DNA of 64,000 nt from Planctomycetales bacterium (GTDB lineage Bacteria > Planctomycetota > Planctomycetia > Pirellulales > Lacipirellulaceae): the NCBI GenBank assembly GCA_020427155.1, contig JAGQOW010000005.1:1-64000 (forward strand). The letters are read 5' to 3'. The first letter of the stretch is position 1. Each line of letters opens with the position of its first letter. Both the position numbers and the translations under genes were made by a program. Below are positions 58,274 to 64,000 of this stretch, in pieces. The notes under the pieces are model-generated. The model had not been told where the DNA came from. It made no database searches and worked only from the letters and a program-made list of their open reading frames with translations.

Positions 58274-58374
58274 CCAGCGGCTGCAGTTGACCGGCGACGC
58301 CCGCGATATGATGTTCTTGCCGGTTGGACGCCCCCTCCTGCGGGCGGCCGGCAACTGAGCCTTTTACGTTAGGT
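58268..58374 (+). other. attC site 1
   Basis: R'' is GCCTAAC at 58268-58274 and R' is GTTAGGT at 58368-58374. The L'' arm (58279-58295) and L' arm (58347-58361) pair as GGCT(G)CAGTTG(A)CCGGC, with G and A unpaired (extrahelical), the mark of folded attC sites that IntI recognises. 107 bp in all. Confidence 0.88.
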
Positions 58375-58390
58375 CTTCGGCGACATTCCA

Positions 58391-58888
58391 ATGGAATCAG
58401 CAAAACTGGATGAAGACAAATTCCTCGCTTTGCCTTTCGGCAAGGTGATAGAGGTGTACGTCGCAAGTCCTGAAAAAGAGTTGATTGATTCCGCGATGAT
58501 CAGTGTTAGCGTCGCATTGGGTAACCATCCGCAAATGCTGAGCAACGACAAGGATTACTTCAACTTTGTCGCTTCGTTTGTTACGGAAATCATCGCCGCC
58601 TACGTCGAACGGGCTGCAGCCGTTCAGCTAGGATTGCTAAGTCTTGGCGGTGCCAATTCAACTCGAAATACGCTGTCGGGCTTTGTCCCGGAGCTAGAAA
58701 AAGTCAAAAACGTGGTGATAGTGAACGAAGAAGCCGCGGAAGAGATTTTAGGCGATCCAAACAGAACTATGAACTTCTGTCTCGCGGTCACCTCGATGAC
58801 TGCGTTGCTTTGCCAAAAAAACCGCGAGGTCGCGCAACTATTCGGTTTAAAGAAGTCGTTGTTCGGCGGATTGAAATTCAAAGGATGA
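58391..58888 (+). CDS. Integron cassette 2 gene, unknown protein
   Basis: 165 residues, MESAKLDEDKFLALPFGKVIEV. Helix-rich, with SMISVSVALGNHPQML-like and EIIAAYVERAAAVQLGLLSL stretches, then NVVIVNEEAAEEILGDPNR and a conserved-looking C-terminus, KNREVAQLFGLKKSLFGGLK. No known family. Its stop at 58886-58888 is 2 bp before the R'' box of attC 2, and its ATG is 16 bp after the R' of attC 1. Likely cytoplasmic. Confidence 0.78.
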   Translation: MESAKLDEDKFLALPFGKVIEVYVASPEKELIDSAMISVSVALGNHPQMLSNDKDYFNFVASFVTEIIAAYVERAAAVQLGLLSLGGANSTRNTLSGFVPELEKVKNVVIVNEEAAEEILGDPNRTMNFCLAVTSMTALLCQKNREVAQLFGLKKSLFGGLKFKG

Positions 58889-58890
58889 AG

Positions 58891-59020
58891 ACCTAACAAA
58901 TCGGTGAACCGGAGTTGGCTCGCCTTTCGGTTTTTCAACGTCGTTTCCTTCGTCTACAATTCTCGGCATGCCAACGTCAACTGCGTTGGTCCGCCAACCC
59001 GGTTACCTTTGGCGTTCTGT
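58891..59020 (+). other. attC site 2
   Basis: R'' is ACCTAAC at 58891-58897, the exact complement of GTTAGGT that starts this cassette. R' is GTTCTGT at 59014-59020. L'' (58903-58919) pairs with L' (58993-59007) as GGT(G)AACCGG(A)GTTGGC, again with extrahelical G and A. This places the true start of the next gene downstream of 59020. Confidence 0.86.
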
Positions 59021-59030
59021 GCCTCAACAG

Positions 59031-59531
59031 ATGCCAACGAATCCATTGACTGTAATTGTCCGGAAAGCGTTCAACGACGCATGCCGTGACTTTTCGTTTG
59101 CAGTCGCGGAACGTGGATTCACGCGAACTAAGACTCGCTTGTGGGTGCGGCTCAACGAACAAACGATAGATGTGATTTCGCTGTTCCGAGAAGGTAGCTC
59201 ATACGGGGCACCGATTGGGGGAACTTTAGACATCCGGCTCAATTCTTCGGCGCGACTACTGAACGACACCACCGAATACCTTGCACTCAACGGACCGCAA
59301 TCGGACGTTGCCCGCACTCGCAATGGGAAATATCATTTGCGATTCAATGCCAAGTCTCGGCACATGTATGACCGGTGCGTGACTGATTTAATCCGCTTTG
59401 TAGATACCGAATGTGAGCCATGGTTTGCGGAACTCAAACGCAACAGCGTGGGTTCGACGAACGATACCGTAATGGTTCCCTCAGCAGAGTCGCGGAAACT
59501 ACTGGGGCTTGACCGTATACTTGATCACTGA
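59031..59531 (+). CDS. Integron cassette 3 gene, DUF4304-like protein
   Basis: 166 residues from the ATG at 59031. A longer frame starts at 58968, but that ATG lies inside attC 2, so the internal start is preferred. The sequence, VRKAFNDACRDFSFAVAERGF then TKTRLWVRLNEQTIDVISLF, has the pattern of DUF4304-type proteins (an N-terminal helix, a 'GFxRxxxxWxR' turn and hydrophobic strands), a family found in small mobile genes; the resemblance is by eye only. Function unknown. Confidence 0.75.
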   Translation: MPTNPLTVIVRKAFNDACRDFSFAVAERGFTRTKTRLWVRLNEQTIDVISLFREGSSYGAPIGGTLDIRLNSSARLLNDTTEYLALNGPQSDVARTRNGKYHLRFNAKSRHMYDRCVTDLIRFVDTECEPWFAELKRNSVGSTNDTVMVPSAESRKLLGLDRILDH

Positions 59532-59539
59532 AGCACGGC

Positions 59540-59631
59540 ACAGAACAATGCGATGCACACGGAGCCGCCGATCGCGCGGTTTGCCAATGGAGAGGGTTTC
59601 TCCGGCGGCCCGGTGATCGCAACCGTTATGC
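59540..59631 (+). other. attC site 3
   Basis: R'' is ACAGAAC at 59540-59546, the exact complement of GTTCTGT that starts this cassette. R' is GTTATGC at 59625-59631. L'' (59550-59569) pairs with L' (59604-59620) as GCGAT(G)CAC(A)CGG(A)GCCGCC, with three extrahelical bases. Confidence 0.86.
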
Positions 59632-59649
59632 ACCCAAGAGCTGAGCGGA

Positions 59650-59787
59650 ATGTCGCTATCGTCAATCCAGAGTTCGATCGCAAGTACACAACATGAGATT
59701 CAGCGTCTTCAGAAACGCCACTCCGACAAGAGCCGTGATGTTGCGTCTAAGTCGAAGCGGATTGCCGACTTGAGTTCCGGTACGTAG
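59650..59787 (+). pseudogene. Truncated cassette 4 gene, 5' part only
   Basis: 45 codons from the ATG at 59650, starting MSLSSIQSSIASTQHEIQRL and continuing QKRHSDKSRDVASKSKRIAD; the frame ends at TAG 59785-59787, which is inside the left REP. The product is a charged, coiled-coil-like N-terminus, the kind that precedes a larger domain. It follows attC 3 directly, as a cassette gene should, and was presumably cut short when the RAYT/REP module inserted. The rest of the gene and its attC (R'' expected GCATAAC) are not found to the right. Confidence 0.6.
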
Positions 59788-59825
59788 GGTGTGCCAAAGC
59801 GAAGCGGCGGCACACCAATTCGGTT
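59783..59825 (+). repeat. Left REP sequence
   Basis: 43 bp containing GGTGTGCC and its complement GGCACACC, a hairpin of the REP type. It matches the right REP at 60456-60498 in inverted orientation with one mismatch. Confidence 0.85.
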
Positions 59826-59887
59826 TTACATTCTCCCTGTGAAAGTGCATGATTGCTAGGTACATGAGCAAAGGCTACTCTGCAGCT

Positions 59888-60439
59888 ATGCCAAATTATC
59901 GCAGGAATCGCACTGCTGGAGGAACGTATTTCTTCACCGTGGTAACGCACGGTCGCCGCCGCTTCCTCACGGAGAAGTTGGCGCGTAAGATCCTTCGTGA
60001 TGCATTTCGAGAAATCCGTCGACGACGCCCGTTTTCCATCGACGCCATCGTCTTGTTGCCCGATCATCTCCATTGCATCTGGACCCTCCCAGAGGGCGAC
60101 GCAGAGTATTCAGTGCGTTGGAATCAGCTCAAAGGACAGTTCACCCGAGCTTGGTTGGCTGCTGGCGGCCAGGAGGCAACCACTAGCAGTAGCCGTGCGA
60201 GTCGTCGGGAGAGAGGCGTGTGGCAACGGAGAATGTTCGAGCACACTTGCCGCGATGAGACGGATCTGAAGCGATGTGTGGATTATCTGCATGCCAATCC
60301 CCTCAAGCATGGGTTGGTAGAGCGTGTGCAGGATTGGCCCTGGTCAACATTCTTTCGATTTGTAAAGCAAGGAGAGTATAGTCTTGACTGGGGCAATTCT
60401 AGTATTTGGTACGGCGATGAGTGGAGGGACTTCGAATGA
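59888..60439 (+). CDS. REP-associated tyrosine transposase (RAYT)
   Basis: 183 residues from the ATG at 59888 (MPNYRRNRTAGGTYFFTVV), the usual RAYT beginning; the frame extends 13 codons upstream. The HUH motif is DHLHCIWTLP (His-x-His near residue 62). Helices with RWNQLKGQFTRAW follow, then the catalytic Tyr region, CVDYLHANPLKHGLV, and a C-terminal WPWSTFFRFVKQGEYS. These single-stranded DNA nucleases process REP hairpins. The gene is flanked by inverted 43-bp REPs, the typical RAYT/REP pairing. It appears intact. Confidence 0.9.
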   Translation: MPNYRRNRTAGGTYFFTVVTHGRRRFLTEKLARKILRDAFREIRRRRPFSIDAIVLLPDHLHCIWTLPEGDAEYSVRWNQLKGQFTRAWLAAGGQEATTSSSRASRRERGVWQRRMFEHTCRDETDLKRCVDYLHANPLKHGLVERVQDWPWSTFFRFVKQGEYSLDWGNSSIWYGDEWRDFE

Positions 60440-60455
60440 TCGAAGGGAATTCGTC

Positions 60456-60498
60456 AACCGAATCGGTGTGCCGCCGCTTCGCTTTGGCACACCCTACG
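60456..60498 (-). repeat. Right REP sequence
   Basis: The inverted counterpart of the left REP (one mismatch in 43 bp). An adjacent 8-bp hairpin, GAGAGTCC at 60508-60515 and GGACTCTC at 60519-60526, follows. Confidence 0.85.
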
Positions 60499-60552
60499 CA
60501 CTGCCCCGAGAGTCCGCTGGACTCTCTCAGGCTTTCCCTGTCAATTAGTAGT

Positions 60553-61296
60553 ATGGACTCGTCACCTACAACCTATCGTCTTTCGAGAAGTTACTACCGC
60601 CTAGGCTTAGTCTCGCTCATTTTGTACTCTGCGGCGTTCGTATTCAGTGCTGTCGCAATGTGGTATGAAGCCAAGCCTGACATGAAAGCTTTTGCGGTAG
60701 TTTTCCCTAGCTCACTATGGCTTTGTTTCATAGCAATGTCAGTATGGCAGATATTGTTGTATCGCAGTTTGCGAATCATCATCGAAGGTGACATCCTGAA
60801 GATTCGGGGAATCAGGCGGTCGTTCTCAGTGAGATTTAATGAGATTGCTCAAGCTACGTGGAACAAACGACGGTCTCTGCAAATCAACGCTGGAAATAGA
60901 CGTAGAAAACTTGATTTTGGAGCATTGCCACGCCCACACTCAGGAGAGCTAATCCAGACACTTCATGCTCGAATCAGCGATGAAGTGCAGCTTGGATGGA
61001 ATGAAGAGTGGGATAGCTATGCGAAGAAGCAGTCTCAGCCAGAAAGTGGACAGAAGCGCAAGCAAACCCGTCGCAGATTGTATCGCTTAACGGTTGCCAG
61101 TGGATTCATCGCTGGCCTCGTTGTTGGTGTTTATGTTCAAATGAGTGCCTTGGATGCCTTGCCACTAACAGGCTATCCGATATTGGATTGGGCATTTTAT
61201 GGAGTTTCCTCCGGTATTGGCTTGACGGCGATGCTCGCTGGACTCACGTGGACTACGGACCCTGAACACCAAGACTCTATCGCGAACATGGAGTAG
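60553..61296 (+). CDS. Membrane protein of unknown function
   Basis: 247 residues from the ATG at 60553; the frame runs back through the right REP to a GTG at 60421 but codes REP sequence there, so the later start is better. Two N-terminal hydrophobic segments (YYRLGLVSLILYSAAFVF and FPSSLWLCFIAMSVWQILLY), a cytoplasmic, strand-containing region (IIIEGDILKIRGIRRSFSV), then two more C-terminal hydrophobic segments. The arrangement, two helices, a PH-like 'EGDxLxIRG' strand pair and further helices, suggests a small membrane sensor. Lower GC than the backbone; foreign origin likely. Confidence 0.7.
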   Translation: MDSSPTTYRLSRSYYRLGLVSLILYSAAFVFSAVAMWYEAKPDMKAFAVVFPSSLWLCFIAMSVWQILLYRSLRIIIEGDILKIRGIRRSFSVRFNEIAQATWNKRRSLQINAGNRRRKLDFGALPRPHSGELIQTLHARISDEVQLGWNEEWDSYAKKQSQPESGQKRKQTRRRLYRLTVASGFIAGLVVGVYVQMSALDALPLTGYPILDWAFYGVSSGIGLTAMLAGLTWTTDPEHQDSIANME

Positions 61297-61379
61297 CACA
61301 ATACTGTCGGCGAAAATACCATTGGGAATTGGCCCACGGCTCAAAATGGCGGTTGGCTACGACGCCTCGGCGTGAAACG

Positions 61380-61611
61380 CGAATGGCACTTAGATTTCGC
61401 TAACGCCTTTTGTATCAAACATTAAGCATTGCTGTCGCATCACTGCATTAGGCAACCTGTTTTTCGCAATTGAAGTCGAGCGTCACCAAATGTACAGACA
61501 TTGAAATGTACGTGAGATTCTGGGCGAGACAGAAGCCCGTGATGGCAACGCTACGACAGCAATGCTTAACACTTGGTGTTGAAGTACTTACTGAAATCTA
61601 AGTGCCATTCG
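61380..61611. mobile_element. MITE-like element with 9-bp target duplications
   Basis: A 232-bp element starting CGAATGGCACTTAGATTTC with long imperfect inverted arms of 58 bp (61380-61437 and 61554-61611); the outer 19 bp and an inner 16 bp (TTAAGCATTGCTGTCG at 61422-61437) are perfect. It is flanked by CGTGAAACG at 61371-61379 and 61612-61620, a 9-bp direct repeat, as expected for a target duplication. No ORF. A non-autonomous relative of an unknown IS. Confidence 0.8.
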
Positions 61612-61714
61612 CGTGAAACGCCTAGGCACGTTGGGAGCACGCTCAAATGGTCCATTCGCCGTCTATCAACTCGCCAGCACTCGATTCCGAGCGGCAAATC
61701 TGCCAATTCTGACG

Positions 61715-61752
61715 CTTAACGGTTAAGCCTGTTCCGTTGGTCGTCACACCCC
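61715..61752 (-). repeat. Right Tn3-like terminal inverted repeat
   Basis: 38 bp. Read on the minus strand it starts GGGGTGTGACGACCAAC and ends CGTTAAG; 23 bp match the left end exactly. Lies 31 bp before the stop of the Gfo gene to its right. Confidence 0.75.
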
Positions 61753-61783
61753 GATTAAGGCACTCTAGCCAGGATCGCCTTTG

Positions 61784-63127
61784 CTACACCTGGGCCGGAA
61801 GCTCCCAGCCAGCTCGGTATTCCCGATGGAGCAGTTGGTTGGCTTCTTCGTGGTCGAAGGTGAGATTGGCGCTGTCCCAGGTGAGGGGTTGGTCTTTGAA
61901 GCGAGTAGCAACGGTGCCGGTGAGAACGGCTTCAGTTACGGCACAGCCGTAGGAGAACGGGGTGGTGACCTGGCCTTCGCCGAGGCAGACGTTGGCCCAT
62001 TCGTGATAGTGGTTTTTATCGACCAGTTCGTTGATAGTCACCTCCATCGGCTCGCCTGAGCTGAAGAAGAGAGGCAGATCGATATGCGGCAGCACCATCA
62101 CTCCTTTTTCGCCAACGTAGAATGCGCCTCCGCCGGGCAGTTGGACGTCGGGTGGTAATTGGGCGCGGCTGGCATCGGGCAGACTGCCTGCGGAGCCGTC
62201 GGTCCAGCGGCAGGTGATCTCGCCATCGGTGTAAGGTGTGCCGGCGAAATGATAAAGCACGTCGGAATCGGGGGAGTAGGTTTCGGGATGGCAGGCGGGG
62301 CCCCGCGAGATGACTTTTGTGGGAGGCGCCAATTCCAAAGCGGAGAACATGGGGTCGAAGATGTGGCATCCCATATCGCCGAGCGTGCCGGTCCCGAAAT
62401 CGGTCCAGCGGCGCCATTCGTGGGGGTGGTAACTTTTGTCGGCAAAGGGACGTTCGGGCGCGACGCCAAGCCAGAGATTCCAGTCGAAATGTTCTGGTAC
62501 GGGATCGACTCGATTGGGCCGGCCTTCGGGCGGGCCATGCCAGGTCTTGCTCACCCAGGTGTGCACTTCTCGAACCTTGCCGATTGTACCAGCCTGGAGC
62601 ATTTCGACCGCAGTGCGGTAGGCGCCGCGGCTGTGGCCTTGAGTGCCCATCTGGGTGACTAGATGGTTTTTCTTTGCAGCCATTTCGCCCATGGCACGGC
62701 ACTCGCCGAGATTGTGGGCAAGCGGTTTCTGGCAATAGACGTGTTTGTCGAGTTGCATGGCAGCGAGTGCGATCGGGGCGTGCATGTGGTCGGGGGTCGA
62801 GATGACCACGGCATCGATGTCGGCGGCAAGCTCGTCGAACATGCGACGATAGTCGCGATAGGTTTTTGCGTCGGGATAGACTGCGGCAGCCTCGCCGAGA
62901 AACCTGGCGTCGACGTCGCAAAGTGCGACCGGTCGGACGCGCGGCGAGCCGGTAATATTCGTCAGGTCGTGTCGTCCGATCATGCCGCCGACTCCGATCG
63001 AGGCAACTTGCAAGAGTTCGTTGCTGCCCAAAGCGCGAGCGAAGGAGGGGGCAAACAACGGCGCTGCAGCGAGTGCCCCTGTGGCTGATCGCAAGAAATC
63101 GCGACGAGTAAAAGTGAGTGAACGCAT
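61784..63127 (-). CDS. Tat-exported Gfo/Idh/MocA oxidoreductase
   Basis: 447 residues from the ATG at 63127; the open frame runs back to 63520 through sequence of the acetyltransferase gene, so it is not used. Tat signal: FTRRDFLRSATGALAAAPLF. Rossmann motif: VASIGVGGMIGRHDL and ALCDVDARFLGEAA. The lysine motif is CQKPLAHNLGECRA (QKP). The second domain has EWRRWTDFGTGTLGDMGCHIFDP. It is the fourth Gfo/Idh/MocA protein of the window, convergent with the one at 56513; the accessory island sits between the two. Confidence 0.9.
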   Translation of the reverse strand: MRSLTFTRRDFLRSATGALAAAPLFAPSFARALGSNELLQVASIGVGGMIGRHDLTNITGSPRVRPVALCDVDARFLGEAAAVYPDAKTYRDYRRMFDELAADIDAVVISTPDHMHAPIALAAMQLDKHVYCQKPLAHNLGECRAMGEMAAKKNHLVTQMGTQGHSRGAYRTAVEMLQAGTIGKVREVHTWVSKTWHGPPEGRPNRVDPVPEHFDWNLWLGVAPERPFADKSYHPHEWRRWTDFGTGTLGDMGCHIFDPMFSALELAPPTKVISRGPACHPETYSPDSDVLYHFAGTPYTDGEITCRWTDGSAGSLPDASRAQLPPDVQLPGGGAFYVGEKGVMVLPHIDLPLFFSSGEPMEVTINELVDKNHYHEWANVCLGEGQVTTPFSYGCAVTEAVLTGTVATRFKDQPLTWDSANLTFDHEEANQLLHREYRAGWELPAQV

Positions 63128-63233
63128 GAGAAGTATCTTCGGGTAGCCAGGCAGATAACAGCTTTTACGACGCCCTGATTTTAGCAGAGCCGATTGAGGC
63201 AAGCAAAGCATTGCCGAGCTGGGCAAGCGACGC

Positions 63234-63719
63234 CTACAACAACAGCTTGGAGAGGAAGAGATCTGCCCCAGAATCAACGCCATGGCACGATTCCAGGTAG
63301 CCTGCGGCTGCATAGATTTGCCGGGCTCGGGCGTTGTTTTCTTTGACTTCCAGGGTGACTTTGCAGCAATTGAGCTGGCGTGCCTTAACTTCGATTGAAT
63401 CGAGCAACAATTTGCCGACGCCCATGCCACGATGCTCGGGATGGACGGCAATGTCATGAATGTTGACCAGTGGGCGGGCAGCAAAAGTCGAGAACCCCAG
63501 GAAGCAGACAGCAATGCCAATAGGGAGGTCCTGATCGAAAGCCAGGAGAATGATCGTGGTCGGATGTTGCTGCAAACCGGGAATCAGATCGCGACGAACT
63601 TGAGCAGACAGGGGTTTGCCGAGGATCATCGGTATTTGGGCATAGGCATCGAGCAGGTCAACGACCGCCTGCTGGTGTTGCTCGTTGTTCAGATTGGCTT
63701 CGCGAATTTGGATTTCCAC
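63234..63719 (-). CDS. GNAT family N-acetyltransferase
   Basis: 161 residues. A GNAT fold is shown by IGIAVCFLGFSTFAARPLVNIHDIAVHPEHRGMGVGKLLLDSIE: the beta4 strand ending in the acetyl-CoA loop (Q/R-x-x-G-x-G/A, here RGMGVG) and helix, followed by CCKVTLEVKENNARARQIYAAAGY. Acceptor unknown. It begins 21 bp after the stop of the QueD-like gene upstream and so is probably in its operon. Confidence 0.87.
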   Translation of the reverse strand: MEIQIREANLNNEQHQQAVVDLLDAYAQIPMILGKPLSAQVRRDLIPGLQQHPTTIILLAFDQDLPIGIAVCFLGFSTFAARPLVNIHDIAVHPEHRGMGVGKLLLDSIEVKARQLNCCKVTLEVKENNARARQIYAAAGYLESCHGVDSGADLFLSKLLL

Positions 63720-63740
63720 GATCAGGTTCGCAAGCGAAGA

Positions 63741-64000
63741 CTATGGGGCGTAGGTTGCGAAACAACGGGGAGTTTCCCAGAGCCGGACTTCAACAATAGG
63801 GACGCCCTGCGACTTGGTTTGTTCGAAAATCAACTTTGCAATGTTCTCAGCCGTTGGGTTTTCGTCGATCAAGAAGAGCGGTTCCCCGAGGTCTTCCAGG
63901 ATAGGTACGACTGGGTCGTGGCGGTTGAGGATCATACGGTGGTCGAGATTGTCGTCGATCCAGGTGCTGACTGACCGCTTGATATCGGCAAAGTCCAGCA
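63741..64000 (-). CDS. queD: 6-carboxytetrahydropterin synthase (QueD-like), 5' end cut by window edge
   Basis: Reading on from the visible C-terminus (GVPIVEVRLWETPRCFATYAP), the frame continues without a stop to the right edge: the upstream codons give LDFADIKRSVSTWIDDNLDHRMILNRHDP. The DHRMILN block and the C-terminal ENPTAENIAKLIFEQ are characteristic of 6-pyruvoyl-tetrahydropterin synthase / QueD, which makes 6-carboxy-tetrahydropterin in queuosine biosynthesis. The N-terminal His residues that bind zinc lie outside the window. Probably cotranscribed with the GNAT gene. Confidence 0.88.
   Translation of the reverse strand, partial: LDFADIKRSVSTWIDDNLDHRMILNRHDPVVPILEDLGEPLFLIDENPTAENIAKLIFEQTKSQGVPIVEVRLWETPRCFATYAP

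Larger units (their letters stand above)
57523..61752. mobile_element. Non-autonomous Tn3-like element carrying an integron cassette cluster
   Basis: The 4.2-kb island is bounded by 38-bp inverted repeats (57523-57560 and 61715-61752), of which 23 bp (57524-57546 against 61729-61751) match exactly. The right end starts GGGGTGTGACG and its inner end is GTTAAG, closely matching the 38-bp Tn3-family TIR layout. The 5-bp flanks GAATA (57518-57522) and GATTA (61753-61757) differ at one base, consistent with an aged 5-bp target duplication. No tnpA or resolvase is inside. Contents: cassette array, RAYT/REP module, membrane-protein gene and a MITE. The cargo is visibly less GC-rich than the flanking genes. 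Confidence 0.75.
61297..61783. other. Intergenic region with MITE and right TIR
   Basis: No gene. Holds the 232-bp MITE-like element at 61380-61611 with target duplications, and the right terminal inverted repeat at 61715-61752. No attC was recognised after the membrane-protein gene. Confidence 0.6.

Noticed and set aside
58968..59030. N-terminal extension of the cassette 3 gene
   Set aside because: This segment contains the L' and R' arms of attC 2, so coding from 58968 would be accidental.
60421..60552. N-terminal extension of the membrane-protein gene
   Set aside because: It starts at a GTG inside the RAYT gene and reads through the right REP.
61714..61728. GCTTAAC-G-GTTAAGC as a collapsed attC
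   Set aside because: Its CTTAAC part is the inner end of the right TIR, which explains it without invoking an attC.
63128..63520. N-terminal extension of the Gfo gene at 61784
   Set aside because: It overlaps the GNAT gene on the same strand in another frame and precedes a clear Tat signal at 63127.

Overview
The window is chromosomal DNA of a planctomycete, probably of the Pirellulales. The signs are four genes of the planctomycete cytochrome type (PSCyt1-DUF1549-DUF1553, 'PSD1'), five DUF1501 genes, a DUF1559 prepilin-like gene, PEP-CTERM proteins, many Tat and Sec signal peptides, and a GC-rich backbone. No rRNA, tRNA or CRISPR array was seen.

Layout. 1-15 kb: a membrane protein cut by the left edge, a NamZ-like DUF1343 protein, PEP-CTERM proteins, a secreted FAD oxidoreductase, an alpha/beta hydrolase, a family-10-like glycoside hydrolase, a GDSL esterase, an RraA-like protein, a lone DUF1501 protein and a GH25 lysozyme-like modular protein. 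15-38 kb: four PSD1/DUF1501 gene pairs in two divergent modules (15.6-26.3 kb and 27.8-37.6 kb); each PSD1 protein carries a different inserted module. 37-46 kb: secreted propeller or toroid proteins, a GH32/43-like protein, a sialidase-like protein, a small lipoprotein and a DUF1559 protein. 46-49 kb: an overlapping three-gene operon (unknown protein, PfkB/HldE-type kinase, GmhA-type SIS isomerase) that looks like sugar-phosphate or heptose metabolism. 49-57.5 kb: a 1,409-residue ThuA/SGNH/propeller/HEAT/cytochrome c fusion and three exported Gfo/Idh/MocA oxidoreductases. 61.8-64 kb: a fourth Gfo/Idh/MocA protein, a GNAT acetyltransferase and a QueD homologue cut by the right edge.

The most notable part is an accessory island at 57523-61752. 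It is bounded by 38-bp Tn3-family-like terminal inverted repeats, with near-matching 5-bp flanks, and has no transposase gene. Inside are three consecutive integron gene cassettes with well-formed attC sites. The terminal 7-mers of each cassette are exactly complementary, and the attC arms carry extrahelical bases. A fourth cassette is cut short by a RAYT (REP-associated tyrosine transposase) module whose two 43-bp REPs lie in inverted orientation. Further right is a 232-bp MITE-like element with 9-bp target duplications. A promoter-like sequence and three copies of a TTATC(C/T)ACA repeat precede the first cassette. No integron integrase is in the window, so this is a non-autonomous transposon-like unit carrying an integrase-less cassette cluster.

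Most other genes encode exported proteins suited to taking apart complex polysaccharides or cell-wall material: esterases, glycosidases, oxidoreductases and c-type-cytochrome surface proteins. The heptose-like operon and QueD are the clear cytoplasmic functions.
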